A stretch of 64,000 bases of DNA from assembly GCA_030021035.2 (NCBI GenBank), contig JARYZH020000171.1:682001-746000 (forward strand), written 5' to 3'. This document shows positions 1 through 10,926 of this stretch, piece by piece. Both the position numbers and the translations under genes were made by a program. The notes beneath the pieces were generated by a model. That model was not told where the DNA came from, did no database searches, and saw nothing but the letters and a program-made list of their open reading frames with translations. Numbering within the stretch: the stretch's first letter is position 1; each line of letters opens with the position of its first letter. The stretch comes from Notholithocarpus densiflorus (taxonomy: Eukaryota > Streptophyta > Magnoliopsida > Fagales > Fagaceae).

Positions 1-2836
1 ATAGATCAATTGGTGGATACAACTGTAGGCCATCTTTGGATGAGCTTCTTAAATGCCTTTTAAGGCTATCATCAGATACCGCTAGCTCTAGACGATCAGG
101 AAAAGACTGCTTTTGTTACACCCACTAGGAATTACCACTACAAAGTGATGCCCTTTGGATTGAAGAATGTAGGGTTTACTTACCAAAGAATGATGACCAG
201 GATGTTTGAGCCTCAATTAGGTAAAAATATTTAGATTTATATAGATGATATGATGGTGAAGAGTAAAGTAGAGTCCGAGCATGTAGATGACCTTGGGAGT
301 ATTTTTGAGATACTAAGGAAACACAAATTGCGCCTTAATGCTACTAAGTGTTCTTTTGGCGTTGGCTCTAGCAAATTTCTGGGTTATATGGTCACCCATC
401 GCGAAATTGAAGTTGACCCTAATAAGATTAGAGCAATTAACAATCTACAACCTCCTCGGGATCCCAAAGAGATCCCGAAGTTGACAGGAATGACTGCTGC
501 TTTGAATCGATTCATTTCTTGGTCAGCCGATAGATGTAGGCCATTCTTCCAGTTGTTACATAAGTGGAAGGGATTTGTGTGAATCGAAGAATGTGCCTTG
601 GCCTTCCAGCAGCTGAAGGAATATCTTTCTCGGCCACCCATTATGTACAGGCCCGAGGAGGAGGAGGTTCTATTTGCTTACATTACAGTAGCCTCTCATG
701 CGATGACTCTGGTACTGATACGGGTTAATGATGGGGTACAGAGACCAGTTTACTATGTGAGCAAGTCATTGCACGAGGTAGAGGTTTGTTATTTACCATT
801 GGAGAAGACCATCTTGGTAGTGGTACATGCTACACGGAAGCTCCCTCATTACTTCCAGGCTCACACCATTGTGGTTCTTACCCAACTCCCTCTTCAATCA
901 CTGTTTCGGAAAGCTGATTACACAGGGAGGATTGTAAAATGGGCAACGATCCTAAGAGCTTTCGATATTAGGTATATGCCTCGCACCTCTATAAAGGGCC
1001 AGGTCCTTGTAGATTTGGTAGCTGAGTTTGCCAAGCCTCCGGTAGAAGAAAATGGTGAGAAGTAGAACATGGATGAAAAATCAGTTGGGATGATCTCCTT
1101 ACAGGAACCTCTATCTTGGAAGGCATATGTTGATGGTGCATCAAATCAAAGGGGATCTGAAGTGGGGCTAGTTGTAGTATCTTTTGAAAAGATTATCATT
1201 GAGAAATCCTTAAGGTTGGGCTTCTCGGCCACGAACAACGAGGCTGAGTATGAGACTTTGTTGATGGGAATGGCTATGGTTCAGAAAATGGGAGGAAAAA
1301 CAGTGGAGGTATTTTCAGATTCGAGATTGGTTGTAGGCCAAGTAAAGGGAGAATTGGAGGCCAAGGATTTGAGAATGCAGGAGTATCTGAAGCAAGTTAG
1401 GCACTTGCAATCAGGGCTTGAGTCTTTTTCCTTACGGCAAATCCCCAGAAGCAAAAACACGCATGCCGACTCTCTTGCCACTCTTGCAACCTCCTCAACG
1501 CAGAGTTTACCTCGGGTTATCCTGGTCGAGGATTTGTGTAAGCCTACTAAGATGAAGGAGGAGAAGGTCCATATTCATCAAATTAGGGTAGAGCCTAGTT
1601 GGATGGATCCTATTGTACTATTCCTTAAGGATGATATCTTGCCCGAGGAGAAAGGGAGGCTGATAAAGTGCGAAGAAAAGCTCCTCGATTTTGGTTGTCC
1701 GAGGATCAAAGGTTATACAAGCGCTCTTTTTCTGGACCATATTTGCTATGCGTCCATCCTGAGGCAGTAAAACCACTCATTGAGGAGTTACACGAAGGGA
1801 TTTGTGGAAGTCATACAGGAGACAGATCACTATCTCACAGGGCCCTCACTCAAGGGTATTGGTGGCCAAATATGCAAAAGGAAGCACAAGAATACGTGAA
1901 GAAGTGTGACCAATGTTAGAGATTTGCTCCAAATATTCATCAGCCAAAGTGTGTCCTCAATCCTCTATTTAGTCCCTGGCCTTTTGCTCAATGGGTTTGG
2001 ATATTGTAGGGCCTTTCCCTAAGGCAACGGGGAATAGGAGATGGCTGTTGGTCGGCACTGATTACTTCACCAAGTGGGTTGAAGCTGAACCACTGGCAAA
2101 TATCAGGAATGTGGATGCCAAGAGATTTGTGTGGAAAAATATTGTCACTCGGTTTGGGATCCCTCATACACTCATCTCGGATAATGAGTTTCAGTTTGAT
2201 AGCAAAGCCTTCAGGAGGTACTGTTTTGAATTGGGCATTAAGAATAGGTACTCAACTTTGGCTTATTCACAAGAGAATGGATAGGCTGAGGCTGTCAATA
2301 AGGTCATAGTGAATGGACTCAAGAATAGGTTGGATGATACAAAAGGTAAATGGGTGGAAGAGCTGTCGCATGTTCTTTGGACGTATCAGACTACCCCTCA
2401 TAGGTCAACAGGGGAGACACCCTTTTCAATAACTTATGAGGCCGATACTGTGATTCCTCTAGAGACGGGATTCCCAATGCTGAGGACAAGCTTGTTCACT
2501 CTAAATAGCAATGACAACCTACTAGAGAGGAGTTTGGATTTAATTGAATAGCGGAGGGAAAATGCTATGGTTAAATTAGCATATTATCAATAGAAACTTA
2601 AACAGGGTTATGACTCAAGTGTGAAGTTGAGACCGCTAGCTCCTGGGGACTTGGTATTAAGGAAGGTTGTGGGTACTGCAAAAAACCCAGTATGGGGAAA
2701 GTTAGGGTCCAATTGGGAAGGGTCATACCGTATCACCTCGGTAGTTGGTATAGGGGCTTATTTCCTAGAAGATTTAGATGAGAATGTCATACTGCATCCC
2801 TGGAATGTAAATAACCTGCGAAGATATTATTATTAA
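1..2836 (+). pseudogene. Ty3/gypsy pol fragment: RT, RNase H, second RNase H, integrase
   Basis: The reading path is frame 1 to about 1654, frame 3 to about 1993, then frame 2 to the TAA ending at 2836. RT shows the MPFGLKN segment (about 150-170) and the catalytic YIDD (238-249). A Ty3-type RNase H follows (about 600-1060). A second RNase H begins near 1115 with YVDGASN and continues with NNEAEY, FSDSR and the late HAD, giving the D-E-D-D set. Integrase shows an H-x6-H and C-x2-C zinc module (1780-1917), D in GLDIVG, D in ISDN and E in AEAVNK. The C-terminus ends NNLRRYYY. In-frame stops are at 61, 232, 580, 1063, 1917, 2282, 2549 and 2591. Both frameshifts look like loss of one G from a G run. 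Confidence 0.93.
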
Positions 2837-2884
2837 TGAAAGGCAACTCTGCCATGTTTTTATTTCTGATGTTATGTATTGTGT

Positions 2885-3480
2885 ACCTTGGGTAAATTGA
2901 TATTCCTTATTATTTGTTTAAGTATCAAACAAAACTTTGGTCATGCCTGGCTCCTCGGACTACATACCTTGGGTAAATTGATATTCCTTATTATTTGATT
3001 AAGTATCAAACAGAATCTTGGTCATGCCTGGCTCCTCTGACCACATACCTTGAGTAAATTGATATTCCTTATTATTTGTTTAAGTATCAAACAGAACCAT
3101 GGTCATGCCTGGTTCCTCGGACCACATACCTTGGGTAAATTGACATTCCTTATTATTTGTTTAAGTATTAAACAGAACCATGGTCATGCCTGGCTCCTTG
3201 GACCACATACCTTGGGTAAATTAATACTTCATGAGCAAGTATTCAGGTGTTAAACAGAACCTTGGTCATATTGAGCTCCTCGGACCATATGCCTTGGGTA
3301 AATTAATACTATTCATTATCTCCCTAGGTGTTAAATAGAACCTTGGTCATATTAAGCTCCTCGGACCATATGCCTTGGGTAAATTAACACTATTCATTAT
3401 CTCCCTAGGTGTTAAACAAAACCATAATCATGATTGGTTCCTCGGACCATATGCTGTGGGTAAATTAACGTCTATCACTG
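2885..3480 (+). repeat. 81-bp minisatellite in the 3' region of the Ty3 element
   Basis: The segment opening with ACCTTGGGTAAATT restarts at 2885, 2966, 3047, 3128, 3209, 3291, 3372 and, degenerate, 3453. Spacing is 81, 81, 81, 81, 82, 81 and 81 bp. Each unit carries a TCATGCCTGG-like block and a CTCCTCGGACCA block. The last three units diverge from the first five, so there are two subfamilies. Short open stretches through it are products of the repeat, not genes. Tandem arrays in the 3' untranslated part of Ogre/Tat elements are known. Confidence 0.95.
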
Positions 3481-4052
3481 TTGTGATATTCTGTTAAGTG
3501 GATGAGCAGGTAAAACTGTAAGCAAGTATATGGTTTGCTGTTATCTAAGGTTAAAGGGAAAGGCCTAAAACATCTATTGTCAGGTTAGTGACTTGGTCCA
3601 AGCATGTAAATGTATGTCTTTTAAGTTAAAATCATTTTTTATTGAAGATTGCAAACTTGGAAAGGTTAGCTTGCTCGGTGGTTGATTATGTAACTTGAGA
3701 CAGTTATACTATCACTTGTACGGATGATTGTTGAAGTCAAGGATATGAGTATATCAGTTAAGTTGAATGAAATTATATCTCATTTTTATCTCAATTAAGT
3801 GAATGAAATTATATCTCAATTAAGTGTAAGGCAAGGCGAAAGTCATATCAGAATTTGCACGAGTACCATGAGTATGAAGTAGAGCTCATAATTGTCATTA
3901 AATTGAGCCTTAGAAAAGGAAAAATACTTACAACTTTGAAAATTCAAGCAGTCATTACATATATAAAAAAAAAAAAAGGAGGCAACAAGATAAAAAAAAA
4001 AAAACAAAAACAACACGCTAAGACAAAAGGTGTATAGATTCTAGTTTAAGTC
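3481..4052. other. Non-coding spacer inside the Ty3 element
   Basis: AT-rich sequence between the minisatellite and the antisense ORF. It includes a short imperfect duplication near 3765-3825 (ATGAAATTATATCTCA seen twice) and A-runs at 3965-4005. No coding potential or known motif is visible. Confidence 0.6.
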
Positions 4053-6641
4053 CTAATTGATCTTGAGAGGAGGGTTATCTTTCGCTGAAGGCTTGGTGGG
4101 TTTGGCAGCTGCAGTTGTGGTAGAGGCTGGACCCTTTCCCTTGGGATCATCTTTTGTGGGCATTGGAAGGGTTGCCAGGATGATCTCAAAGTTCTGGGAG
4201 GCTTCTTTACCCTTGGAGGGATCCTTGGGTGCAGCTTCGGGTTTGGTGGCATCAGGAACCACTCCCTTAGTTGTGTACTCTTCCCTTACAGGTACCTCGG
4301 TCTGTTTTGCCTCCCTGGAAGGTCTGTTGGGGGAAGGGAGGACCTCGGCAGGGCTGCCCTTGCTAGGATCAGTCTCCTTGGAAGCAATTTTAACTTGGGA
4401 GCTTGGAGGGACTGATGCTCGGATTGCAGGGGGTAGTAGACATTCTCAGCTCTCCTAAGAGCAGAAGAGGCCTCAACCCCAGCCTGGTTGAGGGCCTCAT
4501 TCCACACTTGGAGGCAATAGATTCTGCACACACCAAAGATTTCAGCCCTGAGGGCATCCTCAGTCTCGATTACCCCCACCTCATAGCCATCATGTTCAGC
4601 TTTTTTTGCGGCTTTCTCAGCCTCCTCCAGCTTCTTCTTGAGGACCACGATTTGCTCATGTTACGGTTAGCTGGTCCTCGGTCAGGCGAAGTTGCCTGCG
4701 TTGACCCTTCGCAGCTCCTTCCAAGGCAGCCTCAGCGCTCTTCTTGTCTCTGTCCGCCTCTGTCAGCTTCTTATTCAGCTTCTGGATTCTTTTCTTGGCC
4801 ACATTGAAGGCATCCACGGCCGCAATGCGCCTCCCCTCCTCATCCTTTATTTGTCTATGGGAGCTATTCACTAGCTCCTCGGCCCTGTGCGCAACTTGGA
4901 CAGCCTTTTAAAAAAAATAATAATAAAATGAAATAAAATATATATATGTATATATAATGATCAATGAAAGTAATTGTTAAAAAAAAAAGAGCGTTAAAAC
5001 ATTTACCAGGGAAAGATCCCTCTTCAGGCTAAGAAACATCTCGTGCTTCTTCATCAACCTGAGGTCGGCCATGTCACCAAGCAACAAAAGGGCCTGCTCC
5101 AAAGCATTGGCCACATACCCCGCCTTCCCTTGTTGAAAATCCCTTATGGAGGCATCAGTGGGCAAGGGGGCTCCATCCGGCACTAGAGGAGGGTTCCAAG
5201 TTGGGGCTTTGCTCTGGCGGTCACGCTCCCTCTCCACCACAGGTCCTTCACTTGAGGACCTTGTATGAGCGGTTTTAGTTGCTTTGGCCCCCTTTTGGGG
5301 CTCAACTTCCTTGGATGGGAAGCCTCTTCCTTCCTCCACTACTTCCTTCCTTTTCTGGTCTCGCTTCCTCTTCTTGTTGTTTGGGTCAACTTGGGGAACC
5401 TGACCAGAAGGGGGAGTGGGGGGCTTGGGTTGGATTGCATTCTCGGGCATGTTGCCTCCTGTGTGGGACTCTAGCAGGTCCAGGAGGCTTGATCTGGTTT
5501 TGCGTTGTAGTACTATGGCGTCAAGAACTGTTGGAGCTTCCTGGGTGTGGCTTACTTGGGCGGGGGGAAGATGACTGAAGTCACCGGCTGTAGCTTCTGG
5601 GGACTGGGGGTGGTTGAAGACTTCAAAATCATCTTCGGACTCGAAGACTTCAACTATATCTTCTTTCTCCTTAATGGTTGGTTAGGAAGGTGTGGCTTCT
5701 TCCTCGGCAGTGCGTTGGAATGACAATTCTATTTGTTGCACACCTTTTGGGGCAAGGCCTAGATTGAGGAAACCCGGTATAGCAACGTTGATCAAGTGTA
5801 GACGATAGTCTTTCGTCTTGATCACGTACTTAGGCGCCTGAAAGTTGGATGACAGAGGGTTGTAGCCGAGGATGGGATGAGCCGCCCTCAATTGCCCGTC
5901 TTTATGCATAAAAATCTCGGCCTTGAGTATTTTGGTCAGGTCTGGCACGTTGACAAGGCCGAAGTTTGGAATAGCAGAATACTTGTCTGCTAATTCATCA
6001 AAAAAAAAAAAAATTAGAAAACAGTACACACGAATGGAAAAGTAAACTACAAGTACCAATAGATATGTTGAGCAAAGAGAATGTTAATACATAAAAAGGG
6101 TATTGCTAGAATCATAAGCCTAGACCTAAAGTACCCCACCTGGTGTCCCTTCTCTGGTCGGACAATGAAGCTCATCGTGTCACTCCCCTGAGACGATTAA
6201 AAAGTCCTTATTCATGCCTTTATTAGACTCAAGGAGACACGATATGAGCCTAACCGCAGGAACTCTAGTTTTTAGGTAATACTTCTGCCCTGTTAGTTTA
6301 TGGTGGTTGTAAATCCAGTTAACGTCGTGATGGGTGAGGTTTACACCCATCTTCTCGTTGAGGGCATCTACGCTACGTAAGATTCTAAACATGTTAGGAG
6401 CACACTGGGTGGGGGAAAGTCAATGGGGAATTAAATAATCCCTAGTTAATCTACCCATTAGGATTCTCATCCCCCCCTCTATAAAGGCAATCTTAGGGAT
6501 CACAACTTCTCCCTCCTGCCTCAGGGAATGCCATTCCCCCTGTTTACAATACCTAATCGAAACCCCTGGTGGGATTCGATATTGAGCTTTAAAGCTCTCT
6601 ATGCCCTCTGGAGTATCTACTAAGTAAGTGAATCTACCCAT
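4053..6641 (-). pseudogene. Antisense ORF of the Tat-like element (plant transposon-type N-terminus, coiled-coil C-terminus)
   Basis: Read from 6641 leftward, open blocks lie at 6641-6420 (starts MGRFTYLVDTPEGIESF), 6392-6180 (FRILRSVDALNEKMGVNLTH), 6059-5682, 5450-4977 (lysine/arginine-rich KKRKRDQKRKEVVEE), 4871-4656 and 4648-4286 (heptad-like, coiled coil, rich in A/E/K), with a proline/lysine-rich tail to 4053. The N-terminal part resembles the 'putative plant transposon protein' proteins found beside Tat integrases in tree genomes (recalled, not searched). Blocks are separated by stops or possibly small introns, such as the A/T-rich gap near 4905-4980. Function in the element is unknown. 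It runs opposite to pol. Confidence 0.7.
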
Positions 6642-7136
6642 TTGGGAGAAATGACGAACGGAATAGGTGGACGAGATGGGGTTAGAGTGGCTGAGGAAGA
6701 AAGGGCTCTAGATAAAAAGGAACATAAGAGAAAAAGAGAAGATGAAAAGAAGAGAATGCTAAAGATAACTTACGGAAAGAAAGAAAGGCTCCTCGGACTA
6801 GTTCTTGATATTTGAGAGTGCAAAAAGTAAAGTAGGTAAAGTCTTCAAGCAATTTATATATAGGGAGGAAAAGCAAGCAGGAAAACTCCCGCTCAAGTCC
6901 CCATAAAATCTTTAGCCGTTGGATCTCCATTGCATCGTAGAACGTGGGGAACATGGAGCTGCATAAATTTAATATAGGCGATTCCCGGATGTCGAAGCAT
7001 CAGGAGCATGCTTTGGGGCAGCTGAAAAGACACCTGTACAGACAGAGGTGACGTATGAGAAGAGCAGGATAGTTATTGTAATATCGAAATCCTCATTTTT
7101 CCTAAGAAGCAAAAGAGGAGAATTTCGAAGGGCTAT

Positions 7137-7948
7137 TGTAGGGATGACAGGCCCAGAAACGTATATTGGGCCGTGGGCCCTGTCCGAGAACATTTGATGG
7201 TCCGAGGACAGGTAAACGTTAGTGTGGAAGTGCAAATTAGTGGATGAAGAAAGGGGACTGATCATGAGGGTTCAAGAAGGTGGTCCGAGAACAAATGCCT
7301 CCTCGGCTTAACGGTGCAGAGGTTAGAAGGGTTGACCTGCCATCAAGAGTAACGTTCCAGGCAATTCTACTAGTAAGGATAAGCATCGGGAAGGAATAAG
7401 ATAAGAGGAAGGTAAGAAATATCTAAGGGAAAGCTGCTACCACTGCATTAAATGCTCTGTAGCTAACTCTCTGGCCGCATTAATGTGGAGGTGATGCCTG
7501 AACAGTGATGTTCAGCCTTACAGCTACCATTAAAAGTTTCAGGAAGGTGTTGATGGGATAGGAGTAAAAGCCATCCATTTGATCTACACGTGGAGGGCTA
7601 AGATGGAGTAAAAGAGGGTAATATAAAGAAGAAAAATCTCATTGCAAGGGGGATCGGAGAATTTGTAGTAAAAATACTGTAGCACTAAGAATTGTAGTGG
7701 TAATAAAGTCTAAGAGCAATATATTCAAGAACTATTCTTCTCGGACTTTGTCGAGGAAGAATTTCTTTGCAAAAACTTGTTTTTCTTTGTCTTTTCCTTA
7801 CTTTCTTACCATTTTTAGTCCATTGTGAGCGTTGTCCAATTCATTGGAGCCTAGTTTTTAGCCCATTCTCTACAAATTCTTTGTATTGGGCTCTTTGGGC
7901 CTTAATCTTTTTACCTTTTGGGCTTAGGATCAAAAACCTGCCCTTACA
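7137..7948 (+). repeat. 3' LTR of the Ty3 element
   Basis: Begins TGTAGGGATG and ends GCCCTTACA, giving short inverted TGTA(A)GGG ends. It lies just after a purine-rich stretch (7110-7122) that could be the polypurine tract. It matches in order and spacing the solo LTR at 11300-12103, for example the shared AAGCTGCTACCAC block, TCTGGCCGCATT block, GAACAGTG and the TCTCTACAAAT near the end. Length is 812 bp. Confidence 0.85.
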
Positions 7949-8510
7949 CCATCTTATTTACTTTATTTTATGTATTTTTTATTTATTGAAATTATGTCCT
8001 TCTTTTAGGTAATTCTGTCCTATTCATTTTAGGCTTTGGCGATAATATTTTTTAGATAGACCAACCAACTAAGTTTAATCTCTTTTTGAAATTTTAAAAA
8101 ATACTTAATGTAGGTTGCACGTTTTGTTAAAACACTTATTCGGGTATATATACTTATTGTTATTTTATCCAAAAAAATTAATAAGAAGTATATTGTAAAA
8201 AATGAGGATTAGATGAAGAATTTGGATTGAAATCAAATTAAGATTTTTATCCACTTAGAAATTATAGTTGAAGAAAACTTATATATTTTTTTTCTTAAAA
8301 TCTAAGAAAATTTCTGCAATTTGGTGCTGCCACTTGGCTTAACCACGGTGTCTAAATCTAACTTTTATAATATGATAATGATAATATGATATGATATAAA
8401 TTTTTTTTAGCATAATAGATAAAGTTATGTTTAAATCAAAATCATAAACGGATATAAAGTGAGCTTTTTTGTAGGTCTAAATCAAAAATCTCTCTCACAC
8501 AAAATGCAAC
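7949..8510. other. Intergenic, upstream of the ATP synthase delta gene
   Basis: AT-rich sequence with no coding potential. A run of ATGATAATATGATATGATAT-like repeats lies near 8370-8400. It separates the Ty3 LTR end from the promoter module at 8511. Confidence 0.6.
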
Positions 8511-8546
8511 CACGTGTCACCTCTTATCTTTTTGTAAGATAAGAGG
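8511..8546 (+). promoter_or_regulatory. G-box followed by a palindrome containing two inverted I-boxes
   Basis: CACGTG at 8511-8516 (part of CACGTGTC) is followed by a perfect inverted repeat: CCTCTTATCTT (8520-8530), loop TTTGT, AAGATAAGAGG (8536-8546). Each arm contains GATAAG, the I-box core. It lies about 170-200 bp before the ATG at 8713. G-box plus I-box pairs are an established light-response module in promoters of nuclear photosynthesis genes, which fits this gene. Activity here is inferred. Confidence 0.65.
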
Positions 8547-8712
8547 CCTATGGTGCTCCAAAAATTAAAAGATAACCCCATCCTCTCTCCACCGTCAATC
8601 ATGTAAAACTCTTCACAAATCCCATCCCCCCATTGCCACCAAAAAAACAACTCCTCTTCACGGCCACACCACCAATTCTCTCCCATCAAACCCCCCCAAA
8701 AAAACAACACCA

Positions 8713-9465
8713 ATGGCCTCTCTCCAACACACCCCAATCTTCCTACAATCCACCAAATCCCCACCGTCCATTCCATCTCGATCGAACCTCATCCACAACC
8801 TCTCCTTCTCCGCCACCTTCCCATCCCTCAAACTCAAAGCCGCCGTCGTCGCTTCCTCCGCCGTCACCACCGGCGGAGCAACCGCTCTCGGAGCAAAAAT
8901 GGCCTCGTCGGCAGCCACCAGCTACGCCTCGGCGCTAGCCGACGTGGCGAAGTCGAACAACACCCTCGACACGACAAGCGCCGACGTCGAGAAGATCGAG
9001 AAAATCTTCACCAACCAGCAAGTCTTCGACTTCTTCGCCAACCCAATAATCGACGTCGAGAAGAAGCGCGAAATGCTCGACCAGATCGCGACCTCGTCGA
9101 GCCTCTCGCCGCACACGGCGAACTTCCTCAACATCTTGGTCGACTCGGGCCGAATCGACTTGATCAAGGACATAGTGTCGGAGTTCGAGATCGTGTACAA
9201 CAACCTCACCGACACGCAGCTCGCTGTGGTGAGCTCGGTGGTGAAGTTGGAGTCGCAGCACTTGGCCCAGATAGCTAAGCAGGTTCAGAAGCTGACTGGG
9301 GCTAAGAATGTGAGGATTAAGACTGTGATCGACCCGAGTTTGGTGGCTGGGTTCACTATAAGATACGGGAGTTCTGGGTCTAAGTTGATTGACATGAGTG
9401 TGAAGAAGCAGCTCGAGGAAATTGCTGCTCAGCTCGATCTTGGTGATATCAAACTTGGTGTATGA
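8713..9465 (+). CDS. ATPD: ATP synthase delta subunit, chloroplastic precursor
   Basis: Intronless gene for 250 aa of the OSCP/delta family. In the chloroplast the delta subunit caps the F1 head and ties it to the peripheral stalk of the ATP synthase. Residues 1 to about 48 are serine/proline-rich and poor in acidic residues, as expected of a stroma-targeting peptide. The mature part begins near AVVASSAVTTGGATALG and keeps the family pattern: SYASALADVA, FFANPIIDVEKKREML, TANFLNILVDSGRI, and the C-terminal signature KTVIDPSLVAGFTIRYG. The start at 8713 follows AACACCA and gives the transit peptide; length matches plant homologues. Codon third positions are strongly G/C between about 8760 and 9260 but not in the last 200 bp. 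A G-box/I-box module lies upstream. Confidence 0.97.
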   Translation: MASLQHTPIFLQSTKSPPSIPSRSNLIHNLSFSATFPSLKLKAAVVASSAVTTGGATALGAKMASSAATSYASALADVAKSNNTLDTTSADVEKIEKIFTNQQVFDFFANPIIDVEKKREMLDQIATSSSLSPHTANFLNILVDSGRIDLIKDIVSEFEIVYNNLTDTQLAVVSSVVKLESQHLAQIAKQVQKLTGAKNVRIKTVIDPSLVAGFTIRYGSSGSKLIDMSVKKQLEEIAAQLDLGDIKLGV

Positions 9466-9695
9466 GTTTTCAATCTCGAAATTTTCTTCTTTGTATTTTT
9501 TTTTTTTTTTTTGGGTAGTTATTATTGTATGAAGCGTGTAAAGGCTTCGGAATATTTTGTGCTGCTCTTTAAATTTTGGGGAAAAAAAATTGTTACTTGG
9601 TTGATTGTTGAACTTATTGTTAACTTTTAGATTATACTTGGAAAATACGTACAATTAGTAGGAGAGAAAAAAAAGTCTCACTCTATGGTGTTTAA

Positions 9696-9834
9696 GGGTC
9701 TGTTTGGTAGAGGAGTTTGAGTAATGTTGTTTGTTGTTTTTTGAAATACGTGTAAGTAAAAAAGTATGTGAAAATACGTGTAATATTGTTTAAAAACTGA
9801 AAATATGTTGTTAAAATGTTCTACCAAACGGGCC
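9696..9834. mobile_element. Tourist-like MITE, copy 1
   Basis: 139 bp with inverted ends GGGTCTGTTTGGTAGA and TCTACCAAACGGGCC, flanked by TTAA on both sides (9692-9695 and 9835-9838), consistent with a TWA target duplication of PIF/Harbinger-type MITEs. It shares its interior (GAAATACGTGT, ACGTGTAATATTGTTTAAAA) with copies at 14060 and 27667. Non-coding. Confidence 0.8.
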
Positions 9835-9838
9835 TTAA

Positions 9839-10918
9839 AACATTCAAAAAGAAAGCAATAAGTATAATGACATACATTTCTTATTATGATGTTATAATTG
9901 ATGTATAATAAAAATTATGATAATGTTAGTGGCGTAGTAAGGTGAAATTGATGTTGATTCGGTCACAACTTGATACTAGAGGAGGCAATTTGTCTTAGGG
10001 AATCATTTTCTTACCGTGTGTTAAGGTAAAGGTGTTCAAATATGTATCTCAATCCTAAAATAACCAATTTTAAAACCGTGTCAAAACCGTTCACCTTTAA
10101 CGCAATTTGTTTATTGAATGGGTAGACACAACACAATTAATTTCAACTCGTTTAACACAATCTAAGAAAAATAAAATGAAAAAAGCTTTTTTTTTATTCC
10201 TATGTTTTGTGTAAAAGTGTTACAGACTTTAGAGTTTTAAAGATAAATTTATCAATATAACAATTGAAAATTCTTTTAATTACTCAAATTTATGTTTTTT
10301 TAAAAATATTTACATAAACGAATCAGATCATTTTTAATTAATTGCAGGTTAAACAAATCAATATTGAATTGGTCCATTTATTGGCATGAACCTATTTATA
10401 CTGAGCACTAATCCACACAAAAAAAAAGTGTTATGTTCGTTGTTCATATTAAACATTGCCACCATATTGTTGGGAAAAAAAAGTTGTCATTACTTAAAAG
10501 GGAAAAGGGAAAGGTGTATGGACTGCCTTACAAAGTGGCAAATAGCCTTTGTGTTATGGCATTCTTCCCTTACGTTACGTGGGTTGCATCTCTCAAGAGT
10601 TAGTGATGTTGTCCAATCTTTTCAAAGATAGAATATGGTTTAACACTCCATTTGGAAGAGGGGAAATCATAATAGGAAAGATCTTGAAAGCATGTTCTAT
10701 CTATGCTCTTATTTGAGAGTTTTAGTAGTTAGGAATAGAATAACTGATTATAAAAAAAAAAGTTAGGAATAGAATAACTATAAGAGAGGGTCCATTTCAT
10801 TTCATTATCTTCTAAGATTTTCCTTCAAAACTCAAAAGAACATATGCCTTTTTTTTTTTTTCGTGAAAAGACTGAAACTTTATTAAAGAGAAGAAGAAGA
10901 TAAGTTTAATACATCTTG
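9839..10918. other. Intergenic
   Basis: AT-rich sequence with no gene found. A short open stretch near 10386-10631 has no recognisable similarity or codon bias and is not called. Confidence 0.5.
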
Positions 10919-10926
10919 AGCCAAAG

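Larger units (their letters stand above)
1..7948 (+). mobile_element. Ty3/gypsy LTR retrotransposon, Tat-like, 5' part outside window
   Basis: Pol remnants on the plus strand (to 2836) are followed by an 81-bp tandem repeat, a long antisense ORF region and a 3' LTR ending at 7948. Two successive RNase H domains and an antisense ORF between integrase and 3' LTR are known features of the plant Tat lineage (Ogre, Retand, Grande relatives). The 5' LTR, gag, protease and the N-terminal half of RT lie left of the window. The element is dead: pol has eight in-frame stops and two frameshifts. The target duplication cannot be checked because the left end is missing. Confidence 0.85.

Noticed and set aside
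384..641. Open frame on the minus strand within the Ty3 pol
   Set aside because: It overlaps the RT/RNase H coding on the plus strand and has no family signature.
8935..9654. 239-codon minus-strand open frame over ATPD
   Set aside because: It is arginine/valine-rich because it reads the GC-rich complement of ATPD. The plus strand encodes a clear OSCP-family protein.
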